From positions 1 to 64,000 of the forward strand of contig PAMZ01000013.1 of NCBI GenBank assembly GCA_002707495.1: DNA of 64,000 nt. The letters are read 5' to 3'. Of this stretch, positions 27,288 through 35,590 are shown piece by piece. A program made the translations under genes and the position numbers. This DNA comes from Halobacteriovoraceae bacterium (lineage in GTDB: Bacteria > Bdellovibrionota > Bacteriovoracia > Bacteriovoracales > Bacteriovoracaceae). The notes beneath the pieces were generated by a model. The model worked only from the letters and a program-made list of their open reading frames with translations, did no database searches and was not told where the DNA came from. Each line of letters begins with the position of its first letter. Within the stretch, counting starts at the first letter, position 1.

Positions 27288-28262
27288 ATGAAAGCGATAC
27301 TAATCATTTTAACTTTACCTTTTATGACTCTAACTATGGCGCAAACTGAATGTAATCCGGCAGATCATTTGACGGCTAAAAACTTTAATGGAGTGAGTGT
27401 TCAAACCTATGTTTATAATGGTGAGTGCAATTTCTTTATCAGTCTGAGGACAGAAGCAGGTGAAGAGAAGTATTTTGTTTCAGATCAAGGCAAGCTGACT
27501 AGTTTCGTTTCTTCCGCGCGGACATTTCCTACTTCTACCAATAGTCGCTCAACAGGTTCTCGTCAGTATTATTTAAGACCAATTGTTAGACCAAATATCA
27601 GCTTTGAAAATGATGCTAGCAACAATACGCTCACAGTTAATCTGGCCAATGGAGAACGTCTTATCGTTGATACGGCTTCACATAAAATACAAGAAATTAC
27701 AGGTGCCAATTGGAGAGCTAATCCACATGGTTTTAGACAATTCAGAAGAAATGGAGAAATCATTGGGGAATATGTTCACGATGAAGCAGGCTGTATTAAT
27801 TGCTCAGCCGTCGACTCTAGACTAAGAGGAGCTGAAGAAACTTATGCTCCTGGGGGGATTCTCATTGATAGTCTTGAAAACGGGGTCCTTTCTTCAAGTC
27901 GATTTAGAAGAGGAGAAGACCCAAGAGGGCTTCTGAATGAGTATACCGTCTTTAAAGATCGTCAAGGACGAGAATGCTCTATAAGAAACCGCTATTTATA
28001 TGATTATGAATATGCTGGAAGCCAGGTCGATGGTATGGTTTTTAAATTTGATAATGAAATAGATCGCGTCCCCACTCGAAACGGTGCTCTCAATGAGACC
28101 TTAGCTGAGTTCTTGTCAAGAGTGTGTGCAAATGAGGGAATACCTAATTTTGATGTTAGCCACTTAAGACCAGATGGGTGTCCTCATTGCGGTACCTCGG
28201 CAGATCATCAACCTTCAGAAGAATTCACTGATGTTTTTTCAGACCTTCTAGATTCTTTGTAG
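27288..28262 (+). CDS. Secreted protein of unknown function with C-terminal cysteine pair
   Basis: 324 residues with a signal peptide (TLPFMTLTMA, cut before QTECN). The protein is rich in beta strands, contains CINC and CPHC motifs (about residues 168-171 and near 300) and ends with an acidic segment. No family is recognised. The CPHCG motif resembles a zinc or redox pair, but one pair is insufficient to name a fold. It is divergent from the glutathione peroxidase operon and could share control with it. Confidence 0.55.
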   Translation: MKAILIILTLPFMTLTMAQTECNPADHLTAKNFNGVSVQTYVYNGECNFFISLRTEAGEEKYFVSDQGKLTSFVSSARTFPTSTNSRSTGSRQYYLRPIVRPNISFENDASNNTLTVNLANGERLIVDTASHKIQEITGANWRANPHGFRQFRRNGEIIGEYVHDEAGCINCSAVDSRLRGAEETYAPGGILIDSLENGVLSSSRFRRGEDPRGLLNEYTVFKDRQGRECSIRNRYLYDYEYAGSQVDGMVFKFDNEIDRVPTRNGALNETLAEFLSRVCANEGIPNFDVSHLRPDGCPHCGTSADHQPSEEFTDVFSDLLDSL

Positions 28263-28656
28263 GCTTTTGACTTTTAAAAACGAAAAACCACAAGAACAGA
28301 ATCGAAGTTATAAGACCAAGACCAATTGAGAGGTAGGGTTGGATAAAAATTTCAATTTCCTGGTACGAACCTTTTGGCGTTGGCGTTATAAGTTGGCTCA
28401 TAAAGTAGGTATATCGATAACCAAGACTTGAAATAATTAAGGGCATCAGACATAGAAATACTCTAAAAATTACCTGGATATAGGGTGAACTTTCATTCAA
28501 CTCTCTTATTTTAATAAGCCTTGACGTCCAAATACCGATCCCTCCAAATAAGACTAAATATGTCAGACCTGAGCTCAGAAGCCATTTGAAAGAAGCGAGA
28601 ATATAATAAGCAATTTCTTTACCCATAAAGTGTCGAAAAAATAGGCAGTTAGGCAT
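28225..28656 (-). CDS. Small integral membrane protein, unknown function
   Basis: 143 residues with about three hydrophobic helices (WLLSSGLTYLVLFGGIGIW, VFLCLMPLIISSLGY and LSIGLGLITSILFLWFFVF). The start could be the ATG at 28656 or the ATG at 28626 (MGKEIAYY), neither with a good ribosome binding site. The end overlaps the convergent 27288 gene by 38 bases. No family is recognised. Confidence 0.5.
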   Translation of the reverse strand: MPNCLFFRHFMGKEIAYYILASFKWLLSSGLTYLVLFGGIGIWTSRLIKIRELNESSPYIQVIFRVFLCLMPLIISSLGYRYTYFMSQLITPTPKGSYQEIEIFIQPYLSIGLGLITSILFLWFFVFKSQKPTKNLEGLKKHQ

Positions 28657-28671
28657 TTTCTTTCAAAGCCA

Positions 28672-28701
28672 TTGCCTGAAGCCCACCTTAGCCTTTATTA
28701 T
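28672..28701 (+). promoter_or_regulatory. Predicted promoter giving a leaderless mRNA for the esterase gene
   Basis: TTGCCT (28672-28677), an 18-base spacer and TATTAT (28696-28701). The ATG at 28708 is seven bases after the -10 box, where transcription would normally begin, and no Shine-Dalgarno is present. Confidence 0.4.
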
Positions 28702-28707
28702 AGTGAT

Positions 28708-30051
28708 ATGAGATCCATTGTCGCAACAATTTGCATATTTACCACATTGTCAGCCCTGGCCATGCGACCAGAGGCGAGAAGACGATTGGAAAGAATGAGA
28801 GAAAATGCGCGAGCGAGAAGTTTTTGGCCAAAGATTTTAGAAAATGACGCTGGTGAAGAAATTGCCACCACAGCTCAATGGGAAGCTCGAAGAAATGAAA
28901 TAAAAAATCATCTCCAAGATAAAATTTTTGGTTATTTTCCAAAAGATCTTGCGGTAGAGTTTAAATCTGTTTTAGAAACAAATCTTAGCTCAATTGAGGC
29001 AACCTATCGCCATGTAGAAATCAGTTTTCCCTCTCTCAATACTGATCGCAAGATACATCTAGGATTATTCTATCCCAAGAATATTGGAGACAGAAAGCTC
29101 CCCGTTTTTCTTAGTGTAAATAAATGTGGAAATCACACAATCGTCAAAGATGAAATCATTCCACAAAATAAAGGGCTTCCTCATCATGCAGTCTATTGTG
29201 AAGGAAAAACTCGAGGAAGTCTTCAGGACTCCTACCCTGTAGATCAAATTTTAGAAGCAGGTTATATTTTTGCAACCTTCGACAAATCCGACATGGATGC
29301 CGATAATGCAAGCCTCTTAGATGATGGAATAAAGTCCTTAATCCAAACCCATTCAGACCCCAATCGCTCATGGGGAACTATCGCTGCTTGGGCGTTTGGC
29401 CTGACTAAAGCCGTAGATTGGCTTCATCAAGACAGTCATGTTGATACGAATAAAATTGCAGTCACGGGACATTCCAGAAGAGGAAAAGCTGCTCTTCTAG
29501 CTGCTGCTATGGATGAGAGAATCGATATGGCGATACCCCATCAAAGTGGACTAGGAGGAACTGCTAGATATAGAAGGGCCTATCTCAGAGAGAGTGCAAA
29601 AATGATGACCCATGGTCATTTTGTCTATCAATGGATGAACGAGCCACATAGTCTACAACATTTCTTTTCAAAAGAGTTTGCAAACTGGTCTGAAAGAATT
29701 GGAAGACTCCCTATTGACGCTCATCATGTTATCGGCCTCATAGCCCCAAGACCCTTTATGGATGTACAGGGCACCCACGACTTTTGGGCTGGTCCCAGAT
29801 CTTCAAGAAGAATGGTGGAATTAGCAAGTAAGGTTTATCGTCTTTATGGTGTTGAAGTAGGCAGTGATTTACAAATTAACGATGGAGATATTACATCAGA
29901 AAATTCAGGTCAAATAATCCAATTCACTTCTAGAACTGGGCACGTCGCCAATCGATTCTATTGGTCAAAATTCATTCAGTTTGCAGATAGCCATTTCAAG
30001 ACTACAAACGCCCCATCTTCCCCGCTTGAAAGTCCTCAATCGCCTCAATAA
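28708..30051 (+). CDS. Secreted CE15-like (glucuronoyl esterase-like) alpha/beta hydrolase
   Basis: 447 residues from the ATG at 28708, which gives a signal peptide (RSIVATICIFTTLSALA). The nucleophile Ser-256 is in VTGHSRRGKAAL, followed by PHQSGLGGTARYRR and a late His in TGHVANRF. This is the arrangement of bacterial CE15 glucuronoyl esterases (motif GxSRxGK). CE15 enzymes cut ester bonds between glucuronic acid and lignin alcohols; in this organism the substrate may be another uronic ester. An upstream TTG at 28672 would spoil the signal and is not used. The 3' end overlaps the exported pirin by 50 bases in the convergent direction. Confidence 0.78.
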   Translation: MRSIVATICIFTTLSALAMRPEARRRLERMRENARARSFWPKILENDAGEEIATTAQWEARRNEIKNHLQDKIFGYFPKDLAVEFKSVLETNLSSIEATYRHVEISFPSLNTDRKIHLGLFYPKNIGDRKLPVFLSVNKCGNHTIVKDEIIPQNKGLPHHAVYCEGKTRGSLQDSYPVDQILEAGYIFATFDKSDMDADNASLLDDGIKSLIQTHSDPNRSWGTIAAWAFGLTKAVDWLHQDSHVDTNKIAVTGHSRRGKAALLAAAMDERIDMAIPHQSGLGGTARYRRAYLRESAKMMTHGHFVYQWMNEPHSLQHFFSKEFANWSERIGRLPIDAHHVIGLIAPRPFMDVQGTHDFWAGPRSSRRMVELASKVYRLYGVEVGSDLQINDGDITSENSGQIIQFTSRTGHVANRFYWSKFIQFADSHFKTTNAPSSPLESPQSPQ

Positions 30052-30967
30052 TTTCCTGTTTCGTATTCATAACAAAAGGTCCATGGGCGTAGATAGGCTC
30101 ATCGATAGGCTCTCCATTTAGGACTAAAAGCCTGGAGTTTGCTTCTACCTCAAGAGGAATTTCTTCACCTTCTCTTTCAAAAATTAGAAGAGATTTCTCT
30201 CCAAAAGATTTTCCTTCATAGTTAACTGTGCCTTCCATGACTAAAATGAGAGTATTGCTACCTTCTTCAAATTTTAACGGAACATTGCAAACATCAGAAG
30301 TATTCACGTTGTACATATTAATCGGAGTAAAGGTTTCACAGGGGCCTTTCTCATCTTTAAATTCACCGGCGTAGACTTTTACCTCTCCACCATCAAGGGG
30401 CACTCTTGGAAATTCTTTGTCTTTTCTTCCTTGGTATTTAGGTTTTGTCATTTTGTCTTTTGCAGGTAAATTAACCCAAAGCTGAACCATTTCAAAGTCT
30501 CCGCCTATTTTAGCAAAGTCCCTTGAGTGAAATTCATCATGAACAACACCAGCAGCAGCTGTCATCCATTGCAAATCACCGGTACCTATAACTCCACCTC
30601 CTCCAGAGGAGTCCCTATGTTCAATCTCCCCCTTAAAAGCAAATGTAACAGTCTCGAAACCCCGGTGGGGATGCTCTCCTACCCCACGTTTTGCACTGGT
30701 TTGTGGAAAGTTTTTTGGTGGGGCGTAATCCATCAAGATGAAGGGAGTTGTATGTTTATACATATCTCCCACTGGATGAAAAAGTGTATGAACAAAAAAG
30801 CCATCTCCCACCCAATGTTGTTCTTGAGGTGTTTGGACAAATTTAAGTTTCTTCTGAGACATATTTCCCTCTCTATTAAAGCTTAACCATGAAGCCAGCC
30901 CCGTGATCGCTAGGCCAGAAAGACCAATAATAGCCTTTACTAATTGACGTCGATCAAAAAATTTCAC
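30002..30967 (-). CDS. Pirin family protein with an N-terminal export or anchor segment
   Basis: 321 residues. A 35-residue N-terminal extension (DRRQLVKAIIGLSGLAITGLA) has twin arginines followed by a hydrophobic stretch, resembling a Tat signal, then MSQKK where ordinary pirins begin. The cupin motifs HPHRGFETVTF, IEHRDSSG and GVVHDEFHS are present with all metal ligands. Tat export would suit a metal-loaded cupin. Pirins are usually cytosolic, so the location is unusual. A start at the internal ATG would make a cytosolic form. It overlaps the reductase gene upstream by 14 bases. Confidence 0.82.
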   Translation of the reverse strand: MKFFDRRQLVKAIIGLSGLAITGLASWLSFNREGNMSQKKLKFVQTPQEQHWVGDGFFVHTLFHPVGDMYKHTTPFILMDYAPPKNFPQTSAKRGVGEHPHRGFETVTFAFKGEIEHRDSSGGGGVIGTGDLQWMTAAAGVVHDEFHSRDFAKIGGDFEMVQLWVNLPAKDKMTKPKYQGRKDKEFPRVPLDGGEVKVYAGEFKDEKGPCETFTPINMYNVNTSDVCNVPLKFEEGSNTLILVMEGTVNYEGKSFGEKSLLIFEREGEEIPLEVEANSRLLVLNGEPIDEPIYAHGPFVMNTKQEIIEAIEDFQAGKMGRL

Positions 30968-31886
30968 CCGGACCTCTTGGGATGACTCTATATGGATTTA
31001 TTGAATCGTGACTATAATAATAATGCCTTTTGATTTGATCAAAATGAGTCGTAGACTTTACTGCCTCTAGTTCATAAAGATTTTTCGTGTATTTTAAGAG
31101 ATTCTTATAGTCTTTTATCCTTTTAATATTGCACTTGAAGTGAGTCGCATAAACGATATCAAACCTAAGTAGTGTAGGAATGAGTCTGATATCAGCTTCA
31201 GTCAATTGATTACCCACTAAATAATCTTTTCCCTCAAGATGTTTTTCAATTTTATCGAGTGTTCCAAATAACTTTTCTACCGCTTCATCATAAGCCTTTT
31301 GACTTTTAGCAAATCCGGTTCGATAAACTCCGTTATTCACATTCGGATATATAATATCATTCCATTCATCAATCTCAGATCTTAAGTTTTCTGGATAATA
31401 ATCTTTAGTATTACCTGTGAGCTCATTAAAATTTGAATTGAAAAAGCGAATAATCTCTGAAGACTCATTATTTACAATCGTCTCTTCTTTTTTATCCCAA
31501 ACTACTGGAACCGTAACAGAAGTAGAAACTTTAGGATCTGCTTTTTGATAAATTTTATACAGATGGCTCAAACCATAAAGTTCATCGCCAGTGGAGCCCT
31601 CAAAGTCTGAGCTAAATGTCCATCCATAATCAAGCATATCTGGGTGAACAACATTCACAGAAAAAAACTCTTCTAGATTTTTGAGTTTTCTAAAAATGAG
31701 AGTTCGATGTGCCCAAGGACAAGCGTAACTCACATAGAGATGATAGCGCCCTTTTTCTGGCTTGAAGCGAGGATGCTCTACAGAAATTTCCTCTAGAAAA
31801 CTTCGCGGAATACGTTCGTACTCACCCTCCTTACCTGAGGTAATAACATCTTGAATGACCCATTTTCCATCAACTAACTTTCCCAT
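30954..31886 (-). CDS. Glutathionyl-hydroquinone reductase (glutathione S-transferase family, YqjG/ECM4 type)
   Basis: About 310 residues from the ATG at 31886 (MGKLVDGKWV), which is the usual beginning of the family; an upstream in-frame start at 31991 lies in the opposite-strand channel gene region and is not supported. The catalytic Cys is in YVSYACPWAHRTLI. The segments VVHPDML, YGLSHLYKIY and VPVVWDKK with ESSEIIRFFN are typical. The enzyme removes glutathione from glutathionyl-hydroquinones. Start codons of this gene and the channel gene are about 40 bases apart (divergent). Confidence 0.9.
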   Translation of the reverse strand: MGKLVDGKWVIQDVITSGKEGEYERIPRSFLEEISVEHPRFKPEKGRYHLYVSYACPWAHRTLIFRKLKNLEEFFSVNVVHPDMLDYGWTFSSDFEGSTGDELYGLSHLYKIYQKADPKVSTSVTVPVVWDKKEETIVNNESSEIIRFFNSNFNELTGNTKDYYPENLRSEIDEWNDIIYPNVNNGVYRTGFAKSQKAYDEAVEKLFGTLDKIEKHLEGKDYLVGNQLTEADIRLIPTLLRFDIVYATHFKCNIKRIKDYKNLLKYTKNLYELEAVKSTTHFDQIKRHYYYSHDSINPYRVIPRGPGEIF

Positions 31887-31926
31887 ATTGTTGATTTTAG
31901 CAAAAAGCAGAGCAATAATAGAGTTT

Positions 31927-32718
31927 GTGAAAGAAAAGTTATACGAAATAATTTTTGAGGCTGATACTACCGCGGGCAAGGCCTTTGACATTGCTTTGAT
32001 AGTAAGCGTTATTCTAAGTGTTCTTGCCGTTATGATGGAGAGTGTCGAAGCCTTAAGTGAAGCCTATCCTCAATTATTTAATTTTTTAGAATGGCTATTC
32101 ACGATTCTCTTTTCTATAGAACTGATTTTAAGAATATATTGCGCAAGAGATTGGAAAAATTATCTCCTCAGTTTCTATGGTCTAGTAGATCTTGTCTCTA
32201 TTCTTCCATCCTATATGACGTTTCTCTTTCCAGGTCTGTCTAGTTTTGGAGTCATTAGGGCCTTTAGGATATTGAGAATATTTAGAATTTTAAAACTTAA
32301 TAGATACCTCATCGCAAGTAATCAGCTAGCCGGAGCGCTCAAGTCAAGCCGAGAAAAAATCACAGTTTTTTTAGGAACAGTGATTTTTATGGTCTTTTCT
32401 ATGGGGGCCGTTATGTATTTAATTGAAGGAAAAGAAAATGGATTTACCAGTATTCCCAAAAGTGTCTACTGGGCGATTGTCACTATGACAACGGTAGGCT
32501 TTGGAGACATTGTACCTAAAACTGCACTTGGACAATTTATATCTAGCATTTTAATGATTGTCGGTTATGGCGTTATTGCTGTACCAACAGGGCTGGTCAC
32601 CGCGGAAATGGTTGCTCAAAAAAGCCTTGATATAACAAAAAAATGTGAGCCATGTAATATCAATGCTCATGACCCTGAAGCGAATTATTGTTATAAATGT
32701 GGAAAAAAATTAAACTAG
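31927..32718 (+). CDS. Voltage-gated-type potassium channel with C-terminal zinc ribbon
   Basis: About 263 residues from the GTG at 31927 (KEKLYEIIFEADT). It has six membrane segments, an S4-like helix with repeated arginines (RAFRILRIFRILKLNRY), a pore helix and the selectivity filter TVGFGD. The C-terminal tail has two Cys pairs (CEPC and CYKC) forming a probable zinc ribbon. An in-frame ATG at 31855 would overlap the divergent reductase gene by 32 bases. Inner membrane. It conducts potassium; gating by voltage is inferred from the arginines. Confidence 0.85.
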   Translation: MKEKLYEIIFEADTTAGKAFDIALIVSVILSVLAVMMESVEALSEAYPQLFNFLEWLFTILFSIELILRIYCARDWKNYLLSFYGLVDLVSILPSYMTFLFPGLSSFGVIRAFRILRIFRILKLNRYLIASNQLAGALKSSREKITVFLGTVIFMVFSMGAVMYLIEGKENGFTSIPKSVYWAIVTMTTVGFGDIVPKTALGQFISSILMIVGYGVIAVPTGLVTAEMVAQKSLDITKKCEPCNINAHDPEANYCYKCGKKLN

Positions 32719-33194
32719 AATACCTCTAGAACTTCGTAAATTCGACTTCCAGAGGGTGTTTCTAATTCAAAGCTCTCTCCTGCTTCTAGATTCACTGCTC
32801 CAGCACCTATAGGAGAAAAAACTGAAATCACCAAAACGGGGCTCCCATCAATATTTAGCATACTGCCGCCTGCTGTACTCGACAAGAAGTAGAGTCTTTC
32901 TATTTCATTGTGGAGAAGTTTTACCAAAGCCCCAACAGCTGCTGCCTCTCCTGATTCAAAATCCCTGACAGGAAGCTCTTCTATCATTTGAACTTCAAGC
33001 TTCAACTCTTCAACTCGTTTAGCTTGCGCTCCAGCCAAATAACCTGCCTCTATAGCGCGAGTATCGTATTTTCCTTCCTGTTTAAGATCATCTGAACCTT
33101 TATAATCAGAAGCGGATTCATTAGCCTCTAAAGCAGCAGATAAATCTGCTTTCGCTTTTTCTAGTAAATGCTCTTTTATCTTAGTTTTAAGCAT
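32715..33194 (-). CDS. Gre-family (GreA/GreB-like) transcription factor
   Basis: 159 residues. The N-terminal half is a helical coiled-coil ([21 protein letters not shown], with acidic residues near the turn) and the C-terminal half is the FKBP-like Gre domain ([24 protein letters not shown]). The order and length agree with GreA (158 residues), but the coiled-coil sequence is divergent, so it may be a Gre-like regulator rather than GreA itself. Gre factors bind the RNA polymerase secondary channel and rescue backtracked complexes. It overlaps the parvulin gene by eight bases. Confidence 0.75.
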   Translation of the reverse strand: MLKTKIKEHLLEKAKADLSAALEANESASDYKGSDDLKQEGKYDTRAIEAGYLAGAQAKRVEELKLEVQMIEELPVRDFESGEAAAVGALVKLLHNEIERLYFLSSTAGGSMLNIDGSPVLVISVFSPIGAGAVNLEAGESFELETPSGSRIYEVLEVF

Positions 33195-33462
33195 TTCGTT
33201 TAATAATATGGTATCCGAATTGAGTTTGAACTGGTGCGCTCACTTCGCCTACACCTAAGTTAAAAGCCGCTTCTTCAAAGGGCTTCACCATCATTCCTCT
33301 ACCAAACTCTCCAAGATCTCCACCTTGAGCCGCTGAGCCACATTTAGAAAAATCCTTAGCAAGCTCTGAAAACTCGACTCCATTATTTAATTTTTGAATC
33401 AAGTCTTTAGCCTCGAATTCTTGATCAACGAGAATATGCTGGGCACTAACTTTATCTGACAT
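33187..33462 (-). CDS. Parvulin-type peptidyl-prolyl isomerase, PpiC-like
   Basis: 91 residues, a single parvulin domain: [39 protein letters not shown] (motif at about 31-56) and [11 protein letters not shown] at the C-terminus. The length equals E. coli PpiC (93). There is no signal peptide, so it is cytosolic. It speeds cis-trans isomerisation at proline. The ribosome binding site AGGAG precedes the ATG. It is cotranscribed with the Gre-like gene. Confidence 0.93.
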   Translation of the reverse strand: MSDKVSAQHILVDQEFEAKDLIQKLNNGVEFSELAKDFSKCGSAAQGGDLGEFGRGMMVKPFEEAAFNLGVGEVSAPVQTQFGYHIIKRNA

Positions 33463-33549
33463 AATAACTCCTGTTTTACTCTTAGCGTTTTTAATTTTCC
33501 ATAGTCTACCAGTAGCGAATGTATTAGCCTATGGGAAAGGAGATTTTTT

Positions 33550-34491
33550 ATGCGAAGTTTTATGGCCATTATATGTCTACTATCCACCATCATCTGTCAG
33601 GGAGCTGATATAAGCGAACTTCAGGCCAAGTACTGTCCTGATTCAGTAGAACAAAATGGAGCCAGACTGAGAACCTTTCCTCTCCTATATGACTCGGCTC
33701 CTGAAGGTGAATATTTCGTCCAAAATAAATTGAGAGAAGGCAGAAGAGTTAATATTCTTTTTGGACCACAATTTGAAACTGAAATAAAAAATACAAGAGC
33801 GGTGGTAGACTTCAAAGTTTTAGAAGACTCGATTTATATTCTCACCAGAGATACTCTTATTGAATTAGATAAGGATGGCTACCCTATCGCTCGATATAAT
33901 ATTCCACAAGCTTATCAATCTAAAGTTAAAGGCTTAGCCTTTCATGCTGACCAGCAAGCACTTTTTATCGCTCAAGGAAGATTGGGTTTAAGAAAATTTG
34001 ATCTCCTATCTAGAAGCTTTACTTCAACCTACCCCATCAATACCACCAATGATAATGGCCATTACTCTTCTGCGATTTCAGTCGTGACTTTTGGCAATGA
34101 TCTTTATGTCCTTATGACTGGTGCCAGCCAAAAAGGATTCAACGGAGTGGTTATTTTTGATCCTCAATCAGCGACGATAAAAAATAAGGCTGCATATGAT
34201 AGAGTTCGTTCAGGCGTTGTAGGAGTTGACGCAAGAATTTATACCTATGATAATCAAGTCGTTATTAATAATAGTGGTTGGATCCATCGAGTGAGTATGC
34301 AAGACGCTCAATCGCGATCGACCATCAGACCACGTTGGCAGGCAATTGCTTTTGTTCAAGGTAATTACCAGCAATATATTATGTTAAGCGGAGATCTCAT
34401 TTTTTCTCAAGATAAGGTCTTAGGCTGTGGTAGGGTTCGAAGTTTAGAAGATAAATACTTCGGAAAAGCTTTTGAGACAGAGGTGAAATAA
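33550..34491 (+). CDS. Secreted protein of unknown function, beta-propeller-like
   Basis: 313 residues with a signal peptide (cut after IICQG). The protein consists of recurring short beta-strand segments such as FKVLEDSIYILTR, KVKGLAFHADQQALFIAQG and SVVTFGNDLYVLMTG, a pattern typical of beta-propellers, but no family is named. AAAGGAGA precedes the ATG. The stop overlaps the yebC start (TAATG), which couples an exported protein to a cytosolic regulator, an unusual pair. Confidence 0.55.
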   Translation: MRSFMAIICLLSTIICQGADISELQAKYCPDSVEQNGARLRTFPLLYDSAPEGEYFVQNKLREGRRVNILFGPQFETEIKNTRAVVDFKVLEDSIYILTRDTLIELDKDGYPIARYNIPQAYQSKVKGLAFHADQQALFIAQGRLGLRKFDLLSRSFTSTYPINTTNDNGHYSSAISVVTFGNDLYVLMTGASQKGFNGVVIFDPQSATIKNKAAYDRVRSGVVGVDARIYTYDNQVVINNSGWIHRVSMQDAQSRSTIRPRWQAIAFVQGNYQQYIMLSGDLIFSQDKVLGCGRVRSLEDKYFGKAFETEVK

Positions 34492-35213
34492 TGGGAAGAA
34501 AATCGGCTAAAATAGCAGCTAAAAAAGGTGCTGCAGACAAAGCAAAGAGTCAGATCTATACCAAAGCATTACATGATGTTGCGCTAGCTGCAAAAAGTGG
34601 AGGCGGAGATCCGGATACAAACTTTCTCCTTCGAATTGCCCTTGATCGATGTAAAAAATTTAACGTTCCTAAAGACAATGTTGACCGCGCCATTAAAAGA
34701 GGTCTTGGTGGAGATGGTGAAGGCTATCAAGACGTTACCTACGAAGGATATGGAGCTGGAGGTGTCGCTGTATTCGTTGAGACTTCAACTAATAATATTA
34801 CGCGTACGGTAGCCAATGTCAGATCCTATTTCAATAAATGTGGAGGCTCGCTTGGTAAAGATGGATCACTCCAATTCATTTTTGATAGAAAAGCGGTTTT
34901 TACAGTTCCCACCGAGGGAATCGATGAGGATGAGTTCACCCTGGAATTAATTGATGCAGGTGCAGAAGATATTGAAGCTATAGATGGTCTCTTTGAGGTG
35001 ACAGGTCCCATGGAATCTTTTGGTTCAATTCAAAATAAACTTGAAGAACTTCAAACCAAACCTGAAGAAGCTGGGCTGCAAAGAATTCCAACGACTTTTA
35101 AAGAAGTGAATGACGATGAAGTCATGGCCCAATTAGAAAAGCTTATTGATATGCTCGAATCAGATGAAGATGTGGTGACAGTTTATCATAATATTGAAGA
35201 TACTGAGGAATAA
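34491..35213 (+). CDS. yebC: YebC/PmpR family transcription-translation factor
   Basis: 240 residues. KSAKIAAKKGAADKAKSQIY at the N-terminus replaces the usual GHSKWANI but keeps the basic start. NFLLRIALDRCKKFNVPKDNVDRAIKRG, YEGYGAGGVAVFVETSTNN and GSLGKDGSLQFIFDRKA are family blocks. YebC proteins bind DNA and, as recent work on the family shows, also help translation of proline stretches. The one-base TAATG overlap with the preceding gene suggests coupling. Cytosolic. Confidence 0.92.
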   Translation: MGRKSAKIAAKKGAADKAKSQIYTKALHDVALAAKSGGGDPDTNFLLRIALDRCKKFNVPKDNVDRAIKRGLGGDGEGYQDVTYEGYGAGGVAVFVETSTNNITRTVANVRSYFNKCGGSLGKDGSLQFIFDRKAVFTVPTEGIDEDEFTLELIDAGAEDIEAIDGLFEVTGPMESFGSIQNKLEELQTKPEEAGLQRIPTTFKEVNDDEVMAQLEKLIDMLESDEDVVTVYHNIEDTEE

Positions 35214-35218
35214 AACAA

Positions 35219-35590
35219 TTAGGAGGCTTCAAGTTCAGTAATGAATTCGTTAGCTTCTTTAAGCCCCATATGGGTCTCTTCTCTTAGAAGCTTGATCGCT
35301 TGGATTTTACCTTCATTTTTTAAAACAGTTCTTAAAATCAATTCAAGTTTAAGATCAACCCCCATAATGGCAGTTGGAGTTACAGCCTTTGTCTCTTGCT
35401 TAAAACTACTCTGAGAACGACTTTGATCTCTAGAGCTTAATAAAAAATTTCTTACCGCCAAAAAGATCAAAAGAACGGAGCCAACTATTATCCAAATATT
35501 TTCTTTAGTGACATTAGTCGATATCAAAAAAGCGGACTTGAGCATAAAAACGGCAACGATCCCTACTCCTATGAGAAATAATTTATTCAT
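35219..35590 (-). CDS. Membrane-anchored protein with a ribosomal L7/L12 C-terminal-like domain
   Basis: 123 residues. Two hydrophobic helices (about 4-25 and 32-50) are followed by a polar linker and a C-terminal domain of about 45 residues reading GKIQAIKLLREETHMGLKEA. It resembles the C-terminal domain of ribosomal protein L7/L12 (KxxxIKxVRExTxLGLKEAK). Small membrane proteins with this domain are known, with no assigned function that I can cite. The start overlaps the lytic transglycosylase gene by four bases. Confidence 0.75.
   Translation of the reverse strand: MNKLFLIGVGIVAVFMLKSAFLISTNVTKENIWIIVGSVLLIFLAVRNFLLSSRDQSRSQSSFKQETKAVTPTAIMGVDLKLELILRTVLKNEGKIQAIKLLREETHMGLKEANEFITELEAS

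Noticed and set aside
30527..30886. Plus-strand open frame of 119 codons opposite the exported pirin gene
   Set aside because: It is a shadow of conserved cupin sequence without signals of its own.
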